Positions 10,589 through 18,968 of a DNA stretch of 64,000 bases are shown here, piece after piece. The stretch's first letter is position 1; each line of letters starts with the position of its first letter. This DNA comes from Zhongshania aliphaticivorans (GTDB lineage Bacteria; Pseudomonadota; Gammaproteobacteria; Pseudomonadales; Spongiibacteraceae). The notes beneath the pieces are model-generated. The model saw only the letters and a program-made list of their open reading frames with translations. It ran no database searches and was not told the origin of the DNA. Made by a program: the position numbers and the translations under genes. Where the stretch lies: positions 2,125,632-2,189,631 of the forward strand of contig NZ_CACSIK010000001.1 in NCBI RefSeq assembly GCF_902705875.1, written 5' to 3'.

Positions 10589-10904
10589 GTCCTCGTAGCT
10601 CAGCTGGATAGAGCATTCGCCTCCTAGTTGTATAAAAATTGGGCACCTCATTGGAAACATTGGGTGTGAATCTACTCAAACTCAGGGAAACCTTAGCGAG
10701 TCACTCGTTGACACGCTGGCAATCCTGAGCGAAGCCATCCTAACAGGTGGAACGTGCAGAGACTTGACGGGTAGCACCTACCGACAATCTAAATATTGTC
10801 TATGGTGAAGAGAAAGTCCAGACCACAAACAACATGTGTTGGTAACGAAAGTTATAGTGGTATGAAGTGAAAGGTCATGCGTTCGAATCGCATCGGGGAC
10901 ACCA
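10589..10904 (+). tRNA. tRNA-Arg (anticodon CCU), interrupted by a group I intron
   Basis: The 5' exon (10589-10625) has acceptor GTCCTCG, D arm GCTC...GAGC, anticodon 5' strand TTCGC and loop bases C-T plus anticodon CCT. The 3' exon (10865-10904) has loop bases AA, anticodon 3' strand GTGAA, a five-base variable loop, T arm ATGCG-TTCGAAT-CGCAT, acceptor CGGGGAC, discriminator A and CCA. Joining the exons gives a canonical 77-nt tRNA with every stem paired. The break is directly after anticodon position 36. The product would decode AGG. Confidence 0.95.
10626..10864 (+). ncRNA. Self-splicing group I intron (IC3-like) in tRNA-Arg(CCU)
   Basis: 239 nt between U36 and A37 of the tRNA, ending in the required terminal G. 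P1 forms from exon/intron CCU-AGUU (10623-10629) and the guide AAUUGGG (10637-10643), giving the obligatory U.G wobble at the 5' splice site. P4 is CTCAGG (10681-10686) with CCTGAG (10724-10729). P7 is GACTT (10761-10765) with AAGTC (10814-10818), inside the R element CAGAGACTTGACGGG and the S element AAGAGAAAGTCC. P8 is GACAAT/ATTGTC (10783-10800). There is a GAAA tetraloop in P9. No homing endonuclease frame is present. The core resembles cyanobacterial tRNA-Leu and proteobacterial tRNA introns. Confidence 0.95.
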
Positions 10905-10918
10905 TGATTCACCAAAAT

Positions 10919-10935
10919 AGCATCAGTGCTTTTTT
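10919..10935 (+). terminator. Weak terminator after tRNA-Arg
   Basis: A short stem AGCA/TGCT with loop TCAG is followed by five extra T residues, 15 nt after the tRNA CCA. The stem is only four pairs. Confidence 0.4.
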
Positions 10936-11186
10936 CAGCTCTACAACATTAATGGAAAACGATACTCATCAGACCCAGTTAATCATTCCATCCGCTCTGA
11001 ACCCACACGCCTAGCCAATCATAAGAACCAAAAGAATAACGGTATAGGGGATATTTTGGATTTAGGCTTACCATCAAGCTCCTACAGAGCAATCCTACGC
11101 TCAAGGCCTTGTAACTGCTATTATTGGCAAAGCCCCAAAATACAGCCAATAACACATCGCCAGCATTCAAATGAGCAGATAAGTGA

Positions 11187-12206
11187 ATGAGCAGCATTTC
11201 ATCAATGCGCAATATCTCGGTTGCCAATTATTTCCTTGATGCCGTACTGTGCAAAGCACAAGCCCGCGGGCTAAATACTGAGAAAATGCTCTCCACTGCC
11301 GGCGTATCTCCCGAGCTATTAAGCCAAAGCAATGCGCGCGTTTCTGCGGTTAATTTCGGTCGTTTACAATCACTTGTTATGCGTGAGCTCGGCGATGAAT
11401 TCTTGGGTTACGGGCCGTCCCGCTATGTCATTGGGACATGGACAAATATGTGCCACTCCGTTATTCACTGCGCCACGCTGGGCCATGTGGCAGCAAGGTA
11501 TTGCCGCTTTTATCAGATGTTTGAGTGGGGGCTACAACCCCACTTTGAAATGAGCGGTGACTGCGCCAGAGTCGTTATTAGCCCAGGCAATACCGATAAG
11601 CCAATTGATCTCTATGGCTATGAACTCATTATGTTTAATGTTCATCGCTTTTTAAGCTGGATGGTGAGGCAACACTTACCCCTTATTGCCGTCAATTTAT
11701 CCTACCCTCCTCCTGAGCACGCCCAAGAATACCGCCACCTCTTTTTAGGCCAAGCGGTTTTCTTTAACCAACCCCGCACCGAGATCGTTTTTCATCGCAG
11801 CCTGACCGACTTACCCGTCGAGCAAACTGCGCAGTCCCTGCAACGGTTTTTACAACACCCCAGTTTGGTCATGCTGGTTCAGCAATATAAGGAAAAAAGT
11901 TGGACAGCACAGATAAGAATGATCGTAAACAAACACTTGATTGATACACCGGGCATAGAGACCATAGCCCAACAACTGCATCTTCACCCACAGACATTAC
12001 GCCGGCGCCTTGCTCAAGAGGGAACCACTTTCAATGAAGTAAAAACCCAGTGCCGCTACGACACCGCGCTTTACCACCTTGGCCGCTCTAATATTTCTAT
12101 TGAAAGCATTGCGCAACGCACGGGTTTTTCAGAACCCAGTGCGTTTATCCGCGCCTTCAAAAACTGGACAGGTATGACGCCGCAGCACTACCGGCGCCGC
12201 ATGTAA
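11187..12206 (+). CDS. AraC-family transcriptional regulator (OruR/ArgR-like, PF12625 type)
   Basis: 339 aa. The N-terminal two thirds match the AraC 'arabinose-binding-like' domain of the OruR group (YFLDAVLCKAQARGLNTEKMLSTAG near residue 11), and the C-terminal 100 residues are a double helix-turn-helix (IETIAQQLHLHPQTLRRRL and GFSEPSAFIRAFKNWTGMTPQHYRR). Such regulators often control neighbouring lipid or amino-acid catabolic genes. It converges with the thiolase-like gene, ten bases away, so that gene is a plausible but unproven target. Confidence 0.9.
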   Translation: MSSISSMRNISVANYFLDAVLCKAQARGLNTEKMLSTAGVSPELLSQSNARVSAVNFGRLQSLVMRELGDEFLGYGPSRYVIGTWTNMCHSVIHCATLGHVAARYCRFYQMFEWGLQPHFEMSGDCARVVISPGNTDKPIDLYGYELIMFNVHRFLSWMVRQHLPLIAVNLSYPPPEHAQEYRHLFLGQAVFFNQPRTEIVFHRSLTDLPVEQTAQSLQRFLQHPSLVMLVQQYKEKSWTAQIRMIVNKHLIDTPGIETIAQQLHLHPQTLRRRLAQEGTTFNEVKTQCRYDTALYHLGRSNISIESIAQRTGFSEPSAFIRAFKNWTGMTPQHYRRRM

Positions 12207-12215
12207 AACCACTCT

Positions 12216-13745
12216 CTATGAGAAACGTACTATATTCTGTGGCGCATGATGGCTGACCGTCACTTGACGACCAACAACCTCGTCGTCTCCAGCCAATATC
12301 GCAAATGCATCATGGTCATCTGCAGCCGTATTAGCCAAAAATCTCCGACCATCTTCTAAGCGGCCAACCACTATACCCAGGTTAGGCACACCACGTTTAT
12401 AGACCAACGTATAGGTCTCAATCGTAGCAATACCATTCGCCTCTATTACCACGTCCACCTCAGGCGTACGATCAAATGTGGATTGCATCTCTGCATCGGC
12501 ATTTTGGCAGGCTACGTCTGGTGCTTGCGCAGAATACAAACCCACAGATTGCTTAGACAAAAAGCCACCATTCGCGGTAATCAAACCAAACTCCGCAGGT
12601 TGTTCGCGCAGTTTATCGGTCAAGCTTGCAATAGCATGGGTACTGTAACTATTACCCGCACCACCAAAAAACGGGAGGCCACCAGTCACTGTTAACGTCT
12701 TGTCTGTATTCCAATCTAAGCCCATAGACTCACATGCCGCCAATACCGCAATCGGGAAACAACTATAAATATCAATTACCTCAACATCTGTAATTGATTT
12801 CCCAACAGCATCAAGCACTCCGTTTAATGTCAATTTCATCGATTCGGACACGCTTAAATCAGGTCGCGCCGACACAAAGCGATCATCAACATCCGCGTAG
12901 CTGTGTAAATAAATCCACTGTGATTCAGGAATACCCAACTCCACAGCCTTATCAACAGAGCACATTAATAATGCAGCGCCCTGATTGACCGCATCTTGCG
13001 CCACCATCCATTTGGTATGTGGGTGTGCAACCCAGTAATTCTCTTCAGACACGGTATTTAAAAACTCTGCACTACGTGCCACTGGAAATTGAGAATAGGG
13101 ATTATTGGCAGCCACTTCTGAGAATTTTGCAAACAAACGAGATGCCAAGGCGCGATGCTCAGTAACACTTAAACCGTGACGTGCACGCCATGCATTTTCA
13201 AACAGAGGATAAACTTGTGTTGGAAAGGTAATACCGTGTGCAATTTCATGTTCGGTAAATAGCCAATGACACCCACGGTCGTCTAGGCTGCCCTCAACTT
13301 CTTCACTCCAATCTAGTGCAAGCCCAGCACGTAATGCCTGTTTCATAATGCCGGTTGCTTCAGCTCCAGCAATCAATCCCATTGACATCTCACCGGCCGC
13401 GATTTTCTCCGCAAACTCATTAACAAAACGCTGTGGAGAATGCCCCCCTTCACGCCCGTAGATCGCCCGTTCAGGCCTCGCGCCAATACGCTTAGCGAGT
13501 GAACGCGGGACATTATTACTCATGCCGAATGGCCCAGCACCACCAGGTACAGAGTCAACAAAGCCTCTGATAAAGGCGATTGTATCAATGTGCGACACCA
13601 GATCATCGCCGGCATTGGCAGTAGTTAACGCCACCTCAGCGGCCTTAGCCGCAATATCTACCGGTGACATTGCTGAATCTACTGTCACCGCATCTCGAAA
13701 TACATATTGCCCAGACGCAACCAAAATTGGGGTCAAATTAGCCAC
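12216..13745 (-). CDS. Thiolase-superfamily protein lacking the canonical active-site cysteine
   Basis: 509 aa, GTG start with AGGAAG upstream. It is like proteins annotated as acetyl-CoA acetyltransferase with an added C-terminal beta domain (residues about 420-509). The N-terminal thiolase half is ANLTPILVASGQYVFRD; the position where thiolases carry CAS(S/G) reads REGGHSPQRFVNE, with no cysteine. The second-half region GGLPFFGGAGNSYSTHAIASL retains a histidine. The fold is likely thiolase but the chemistry is probably not classical Claisen condensation. It may act on acyl-CoA together with the downstream SDR/ACAD operon. Confidence 0.85.
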   Translation of the reverse strand: MANLTPILVASGQYVFRDAVTVDSAMSPVDIAAKAAEVALTTANAGDDLVSHIDTIAFIRGFVDSVPGGAGPFGMSNNVPRSLAKRIGARPERAIYGREGGHSPQRFVNEFAEKIAAGEMSMGLIAGAEATGIMKQALRAGLALDWSEEVEGSLDDRGCHWLFTEHEIAHGITFPTQVYPLFENAWRARHGLSVTEHRALASRLFAKFSEVAANNPYSQFPVARSAEFLNTVSEENYWVAHPHTKWMVAQDAVNQGAALLMCSVDKAVELGIPESQWIYLHSYADVDDRFVSARPDLSVSESMKLTLNGVLDAVGKSITDVEVIDIYSCFPIAVLAACESMGLDWNTDKTLTVTGGLPFFGGAGNSYSTHAIASLTDKLREQPAEFGLITANGGFLSKQSVGLYSAQAPDVACQNADAEMQSTFDRTPEVDVVIEANGIATIETYTLVYKRGVPNLGIVVGRLEDGRRFLANTAADDHDAFAILAGDDEVVGRQVTVSHHAPQNIVRFS

Positions 13746-14125
13746 AAAACTTCCTCATCTATTGTTATTCACAGCAGTGTAACGCTAAATTTGCGCAATG
13801 AAATTGACACCAGAAAATTAACACCACGGTATCTTAGTCAACTCTAAACGGATTCCAGCACTAATAAGCCAGCCACCCCTCGCCAAAGCTTATGGTAGTA
13901 GGCTTATCAAGTAGCGATGCTGATTTAGCATTTACTCATCAACAACCCAGAAACAAGCGGCAAGCTGACCACGGTAATAAGGTAATTATGAACGACTCTG
14001 ATTAGCAACAAAAACGCTAGGGCGCCAAATTGTAGCCATGCCCGCCAACATTATGAATGTGACTGGCTACCAATAAGCCTAGAAAAACTACTAGGCTACT
14101 AATATCAACATCACAAAGCAGACTA
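13746..14125. other. Intergenic region without recognisable gene
   Basis: 380 bases between the thiolase-like gene and the SDR gene, both on the minus strand. It should contain the thiolase-like gene promoter. I saw no strong hairpin terminator, tRNA or open frame of interest. Confidence 0.5.
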
Positions 14126-14905
14126 CTAAAGAGACTGCAATAGATGCCCGCCGTCTACGGGCAGGGCCACCCCAGTCACAAATGAGCCCGCGCTACTCGC
14201 TAGCATCAGCAAGGGCATGGTCAACTCATCCATTTGTCCTAAACGACGCGGCGGAATTTTATTAAGATACTGAGCACCTTTATCCGACTTAAAGAAGTCC
14301 GCGTTAATCTCAGTTTCAAAATATCCTGGACATAAGGCATTTACTCTAATGTTGTGCCGCCACAACTCCTGTGCACTATTTTTTGTTAGCTGAACCACCC
14401 CAGCCTTCGCTGTCGCGTACAAAGCATTATTGGCACTGGGTTGCAAACCGAGGATGGACGCAATATTGATAATACTGCCCGCCACCTGAGATCTAATCAT
14501 GCGCTCAGATGCCTCACGCGATACCCGCCACACCGCCTTTAAATTAGTATCAACGGTAAAGTCCCAATTGTCTTCAGTACTATCGACAAAGCGACTGGGC
14601 TCGGCAACACCGGCATTGTTAATTAAAATAGACACACTCCCCACCTGCGCTTGTGCAGTGTTAAATGCCGCTTTAACAGATTCGCTATCATTAACATCCA
14701 TTGCCACCGCAATGGCTTTACCACCCGCTTGCGTAATATTGTTAACCAATGCCTCAAGTCTTTCCGTCCGTCTCGCCGCCGCGACTACCGTCGCGCCAAA
14801 TTGAGCTAACACGGTAGCAAAGTGCGCGCCCAGACCACTTGAAGCACCTGTTACTAATGCAATTTGGCCTGATAAATCCAAGGTATTTAAAACTGACTTA
14901 TTCAT
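14126..14905 (-). CDS. SDR-family oxidoreductase
   Basis: 259 aa classical short-chain dehydrogenase. The Rossmann motif TGASSGLG is near residue 19, NNAG near residue 97, the serine region INIASILG, and the catalytic YATAK near residue 163. The C-terminal PVDGGHLLQSL matches the usual ending. AAARR after beta-2 suggests NADP preference. It is the last gene of a unit with a phosphotransferase and an acyl-CoA dehydrogenase, with 19 nt to the upstream gene, so it probably oxidises or reduces a hydroxyacyl intermediate. Confidence 0.93.
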   Translation of the reverse strand: MNKSVLNTLDLSGQIALVTGASSGLGAHFATVLAQFGATVVAAARRTERLEALVNNITQAGGKAIAVAMDVNDSESVKAAFNTAQAQVGSVSILINNAGVAEPSRFVDSTEDNWDFTVDTNLKAVWRVSREASERMIRSQVAGSIINIASILGLQPSANNALYATAKAGVVQLTKNSAQELWRHNIRVNALCPGYFETEINADFFKSDKGAQYLNKIPPRRLGQMDELTMPLLMLASSAGSFVTGVALPVDGGHLLQSL

Positions 14906-14924
14906 ATTTCATAACTCTTTAAAA

Positions 14925-15953
14925 TTATTCGCCATGCTCAATTAAAGCCACACCGAGCTCGGCTAAAGGCTCAGCTAACGCGCCATAATCCATCGCTTTC
15001 TGGCTAGAGGCATTACCGTCTAAAGCCCGTTTATAAACCCCTTGCAAGATGGCGCTGAGACGGAAAAATGAGAAGGCTAAATAGAACACCCAATGATCAA
15101 TTTTCGCTATCCCTCGACGTTCACAGTACTGTTTCACATAGGTCTGTTCAGAGGGAATGCCCAGCAACTCACGATCTACCCCGCCCAAGCCCGGAATAAC
15201 CGCATCACTGGGAATACGCAACTGCATACATTGGTAAGCTAAATCTGCGTAAGGGTGTCCGAGCGTGGACAATTCCCAATCTAACAGTGCTAATACTTCA
15301 CTACGGTCATGGGCAAACATCATATTATCAAGCCGAAAATCACCGTGGTTGATGCAGACCAAACCGTCGTCTGTAGGGAGGTTTGTATTTAACCATTCAA
15401 TGAGCTTTTCCATCGCCGGCATCACTGCCGTCTCACTCGCTCGGTACTGTTTTGTCCAACGACTAAGCTGACGCTCAAAATAATTACCCGGCTTGCCGTA
15501 GTCGCTCAACCCCACTTTCTCAACATCAACGTTGTGTAAATCTGCTAACACCTTGTTCATGGCGTCATATATGGCAGCGCGTTCAGAGGGCGACTGTTCA
15601 GGTAACGCCGCATCCCACATTATGCGACCATCAAGAAAATCCATCACATAGAACATGGAACCGATAACACTGTCATCGTCACACAAGACTCTCATTGCAG
15701 GCACAGGCACATCACTCGATGCTAGCGCCTGCATTACCCGAAACTCGCGATCTACCGCATGGGCAGATTTTAAAAGCTCACCCGGCGGCTTGCGCCTAAG
15801 CACGTATTTTCCACTCGCGGCATCAATTAAATAAGTAGGATTAGACTGCCCGCCAGCAAATTTTTCAGCACTTAACGGCCCCTTGAAGCCAGCAATGTTT
15901 GCTTCAAGATAGGCGGTCAAACTAACAACGTCTAAATCAAATGCATCTGCCAT
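14925..15953 (-). CDS. APH-family phosphotransferase (ACAD10/11 kinase-like)
   Basis: 342 aa aminoglycoside-phosphotransferase fold. The catalytic loop is NHGDFRLDNMMF near residue 205 and the metal-binding loop is LLDWELSTLGHPYADLAY. The N-terminal FAGGQSNPTYLI and YVLRRKPPGELLKSAHAVDREFRV segments are typical of the kinase domain of ACAD10/ACAD11 and of LvaA, which phosphorylate the 4-hydroxy group of 4-hydroxyacyl-CoA. It lies nine bases after an acyl-CoA dehydrogenase gene, which supports that role rather than antibiotic resistance. Confidence 0.88.
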   Translation of the reverse strand: MADAFDLDVVSLTAYLEANIAGFKGPLSAEKFAGGQSNPTYLIDAASGKYVLRRKPPGELLKSAHAVDREFRVMQALASSDVPVPAMRVLCDDDSVIGSMFYVMDFLDGRIMWDAALPEQSPSERAAIYDAMNKVLADLHNVDVEKVGLSDYGKPGNYFERQLSRWTKQYRASETAVMPAMEKLIEWLNTNLPTDDGLVCINHGDFRLDNMMFAHDRSEVLALLDWELSTLGHPYADLAYQCMQLRIPSDAVIPGLGGVDRELLGIPSEQTYVKQYCERRGIAKIDHWVFYLAFSFFRLSAILQGVYKRALDGNASSQKAMDYGALAEPLAELGVALIEHGE

Positions 15954-15962
15954 AAAAAGCTC

Positions 15963-17186
15963 TCACTCTGCAAAACGATCAATGATTTGTTTGCCAAGTG
16001 CCATTTGATGCACTTGATCTGGACCATCTGCTTGACGACACCAGCGGGCATAATTAAACGCTTCGGCCATAAAATAATCTTCAGTCAAGCCACCCGCGCC
16101 ATGCAGCTGCATACAGCGATCAATCACATTTTGCACCAACAAAGGTACGGTGGTTTTAGTCGCGGCAATCATATCAGTGGTTTGCATTGGTCCCTGCTCA
16201 TCGATTTGCTTACAGGTTTTCATAACCAATAACCGTGCCATTTCAATTTCTGAAAAACTGCGAGAAATCTCCTCTCGAACCGACTGATGCTTACTGAGTG
16301 GCCGACCAAATGTAGAGCGTGATACCGCACGTTTACACGCCAATTCCAGTGACCGCTGAGCCGCCCCCACTAAACGCATGCAATGATGCATACGACCTGG
16401 TGCCAAACGACCCTGTGCTATTTCAAAGCCGCGGCCCTCACCTAGCAACACGTTTTCTAATGGCACCCGTACATTATCAAACACAATTTCGGCGTGCCCG
16501 ATAGGCGCATCATCATAGCCCAATGTTGTTAACGGTCTTACAATTGACATCCCCAAGGTATCCTTAGGAACTAACACTTGGGTTTGTTGCTTGTGACGAT
16601 TGGCGTTTTCGGGATCAGTCTTGCCCATCACAATAAAGATCTTAGTGCGTTCATTCATAGCGCCAGTAATAAACCACTTACGGCCATTTAAAACCCATTC
16701 ACCGCCGTCTTTCACAATGCTCAACTCAATATTAGTTGCATCACTGGACGCAACCTGCGGCTCAGTCATCGCATAAGAAGAGCGGATATAACCATTCAAA
16801 AGCGGTGTTAGCCATTTTTCTCGCTGCGCATCTGAGGCGTATTTCATGAACACCTCCATATTGCCTGTGTCAGGCGCATTACAATTAAAGACCTCTGGCG
16901 CCCACACAACTCGTCCCATTAACTCCGCAAGCGGTGCATAATCAACAAAGCTCAAACCGCCGTGCGCGCAATACTGAGGGAATTCTTCTGGACAAAATAA
17001 ATTCCACAGACCGGCGTCTTTCGCTTTGGCCTTTAGTTCATCCATCAACGGTAAAATTGCAAAGCGATCTTTAGCCATGTGAAGCTGTTCAGCGTAGGCT
17101 TTTTCGTTGGGATAAATACTTTGATCCATAAATGCAGCAAGCTTTTTGTGAAGCTCTTGCGCTTTCAAACTGGGGGTAAGATCCAT
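15963..17186 (-). CDS. Acyl-CoA dehydrogenase (ACAD10/11-like partner)
   Basis: 407 aa. The ACAD fold is complete: an N-terminal helical domain, the FAD/substrate segment YAMTEPQVASSDATNIE, WFITGA, and the C-terminal LHGAGGLTEDYFMAEAFNYAR. The IAPGRMHHCMR and RLAPGR region is typical of the ACAD11 subgroup. Its immediate neighbours are an APH-type kinase and an SDR. In 4-hydroxy-acid catabolism the kinase phosphorylates the 4-OH and the ACAD-like protein then converts the phosphorylated intermediate to the 3-hydroxy isomer. The function is inferred from that precedent. Confidence 0.92.
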   Translation of the reverse strand: MDLTPSLKAQELHKKLAAFMDQSIYPNEKAYAEQLHMAKDRFAILPLMDELKAKAKDAGLWNLFCPEEFPQYCAHGGLSFVDYAPLAELMGRVVWAPEVFNCNAPDTGNMEVFMKYASDAQREKWLTPLLNGYIRSSYAMTEPQVASSDATNIELSIVKDGGEWVLNGRKWFITGAMNERTKIFIVMGKTDPENANRHKQQTQVLVPKDTLGMSIVRPLTTLGYDDAPIGHAEIVFDNVRVPLENVLLGEGRGFEIAQGRLAPGRMHHCMRLVGAAQRSLELACKRAVSRSTFGRPLSKHQSVREEISRSFSEIEMARLLVMKTCKQIDEQGPMQTTDMIAATKTTVPLLVQNVIDRCMQLHGAGGLTEDYFMAEAFNYARWCRQADGPDQVHQMALGKQIIDRFAE

Positions 17187-17243
17187 AATAACAACCTCAA
17201 AACAATCCTTGACGACATGGCGTCAAGATAAGTGAAAAATTAA

Positions 17244-17930
17244 CTAGGTATAGCTAATTAAATGACGGTGTGGCGCCATCTCTAAATGCGGCACAGCATT
17301 GAACATGTTTAAGCTAAATTGCTCTCCACGAGTGAAATAACGTGTCACACCGGTATTCTTTGTCTGTAAATTACTCGCGATCATTGCGGCAACACTCAGG
17401 TTTAGCGCCTCGCGAAGCATAGCGCTCACTGGGCCGCCAGATGTCACCACCAGCACTCTGCCCTTCACGGCAGACAACGTCGCCAATATTCCTTTCACTC
17501 GCTGCTCGAATGCCGACCAAGGTTCCGCGACATTTGAGAGTTCATCGCGACTCCAAGCCAGTAATGCGAGGCGCAGAAACCGATAAAAACTTGATGCGTT
17601 AGCGAGGTCTACCGATACTCCATCTAGCTTATTGCCATACATCTCAATATAGCTGTCTACCAGACGATGAAAGTCATACTCGTTTAAGGCAGAAGTCTCT
17701 TGTGCTGCTGGCAGCGTAATAGTGGACAGTGAAAAGGCATCATGAATACCGCTCAGGGTTTCTCGGTGGCGGCGCATAGTCCCACTAAATACCGCGTCAA
17801 ACTGTTGCTCAGCACCAAAAAAATACTCGCCCAATAACCGCGCTTGTTCCCACCCCACCTCGGTAAGGCGGTCATAATCATCGCTAGCAAAGGCGGCCTG
17901 CCCATGCCGAACTACAACAATCTCTGCCAC
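17244..17930 (-). CDS. Histidine phosphatase family protein
   Basis: 228 aa. The phosphoglycerate-mutase-like catalytic motif RHGQAAF is near residue 8, with a second arginine in SGTMRRHRET and an acid segment ALNEYDFHRL. The late motif, usually V-x-H-G-G, reads VVTSGGPV, a substitution seen in one subfamily. The GTG start has GGAGAG upstream. It is the first gene of the unit with the ACAD, kinase and SDR, 57 nt before the ACAD. It might recycle a phosphorylated intermediate; this is inference. Confidence 0.88.
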   Translation of the reverse strand: MAEIVVVRHGQAAFASDDYDRLTEVGWEQARLLGEYFFGAEQQFDAVFSGTMRRHRETLSGIHDAFSLSTITLPAAQETSALNEYDFHRLVDSYIEMYGNKLDGVSVDLANASSFYRFLRLALLAWSRDELSNVAEPWSAFEQRVKGILATLSAVKGRVLVVTSGGPVSAMLREALNLSVAAMIASNLQTKNTGVTRYFTRGEQFSLNMFNAVPHLEMAPHRHLISYT

Positions 17931-18074
17931 TAAACTCTCCTACAATTTAATATCAGCAAAAGCGGATCATCGAAACATAGGGGATACTATAGCCGGAGCA
18001 CATTCATTATTGAAATTTATTGTTTTTATCGAGCATAATAAGCATAGATTATAATCATATAGAGAACAGGCATT

Positions 18075-18968
18075 ATGGCCAACACAAAAATAGACCTTAA
18101 TCTGTTCACCGTCTTTGACGCCATCTACTCCCAGCAGAGCCTAACCCGCGCGGCAGGGGTTTTACACGTTAGCCAACCTGCGGTAAGCAGTTCACTGGCA
18201 AAATTGCGGAGTATCTTTGATGACCCCTTATTTGTACGTACCAGTGCAGGCATGACGCCCACGCCACTCGCTAGACAGCTAGTGACAACGGTTCGTGACT
18301 CATTGAAAAACCTGAACGACTGCGTTGCAAGTCGCATCCCCTTCAATCCCGCAACCGCAAAACGAACATTCCGAATACACGCCACCGAAAATGCCGAGTT
18401 GATATTACTTCCCGCACTGTTAAAACAACTTAAACAACGCGCGCCCGAAATAACATTGGAAGTCATATTTAGCGACCGACGCAAAGTTGCCTATGAAATG
18501 GCCAGTGGACACGTGCATCTTGCCGTTGACGCTCCATTATTAAGCCATCCCGAGCTCATTAGTCTGCCGCTCCAAACCGACGACCATATCTGTGTGATGC
18601 GACCTGACCATCCTCTAGCCAGGACTTGCCTAGGGATTGACGATTTCCTACAGCAAGAACACATTCACGTTTCAAGCCGCACAAAGGGGGCGGGACATGT
18701 AGATCTAGCTCTCAGGTCTATCGGTTACACCCGCAAGATCGTATTGCGTTTACAGCACTTTACTGCACTCCCCCCGCTGCTCGCTCAATCAAACTATATT
18801 GCCGCAGTACCGGCCGGCGTTACCCATCAATGGCCGCTGCACAAACAAGCCCTGCCCTTCGCCACCCCGAAATTAGAACTGCAAGTTTTTTGGCACAAAA
18901 GTGTCGAGCACGACCCTGCCATATTGTGGTTGCGGGAACTGACAATGGAAGTAGCACGGCAAAGTTAG
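18075..18968 (+). CDS. LysR-family transcriptional regulator
   Basis: 297 aa. The N-terminal winged helix-turn-helix reads LNLFTVFDAIYSQQSLTRAAGVLHVSQPAVSSSLAKLR, and the rest is a periplasmic-binding-like effector domain. It belongs to the NodD/SyrM-like group with a DPLFVRTSAGMTPTPLA segment. It is divergent from the histidine phosphatase / ACAD / kinase / SDR unit (144 nt between starts), the classic arrangement for a LysR regulator of the adjacent operon. Its 3' end overlaps the convergent AraC gene by four bases. Confidence 0.93.
   Translation: MANTKIDLNLFTVFDAIYSQQSLTRAAGVLHVSQPAVSSSLAKLRSIFDDPLFVRTSAGMTPTPLARQLVTTVRDSLKNLNDCVASRIPFNPATAKRTFRIHATENAELILLPALLKQLKQRAPEITLEVIFSDRRKVAYEMASGHVHLAVDAPLLSHPELISLPLQTDDHICVMRPDHPLARTCLGIDDFLQQEHIHVSSRTKGAGHVDLALRSIGYTRKIVLRLQHFTALPPLLAQSNYIAAVPAGVTHQWPLHKQALPFATPKLELQVFWHKSVEHDPAILWLRELTMEVARQS

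Noticed and set aside
9824..10904. tRNA genes considered as a genomic-island attachment site
   Set aside because: No integrase gene or duplicated 3' tRNA end was seen nearby.
10979..11227. 82-codon minus-strand frame upstream of the AraC gene
   Set aside because: It overlaps the AraC start region antisense and has no recognisable family.
14925..15953. APH-family kinase considered as an antibiotic resistance gene
   Set aside because: Its sequence and neighbours fit the ACAD10/11-type acyl-CoA kinase group.
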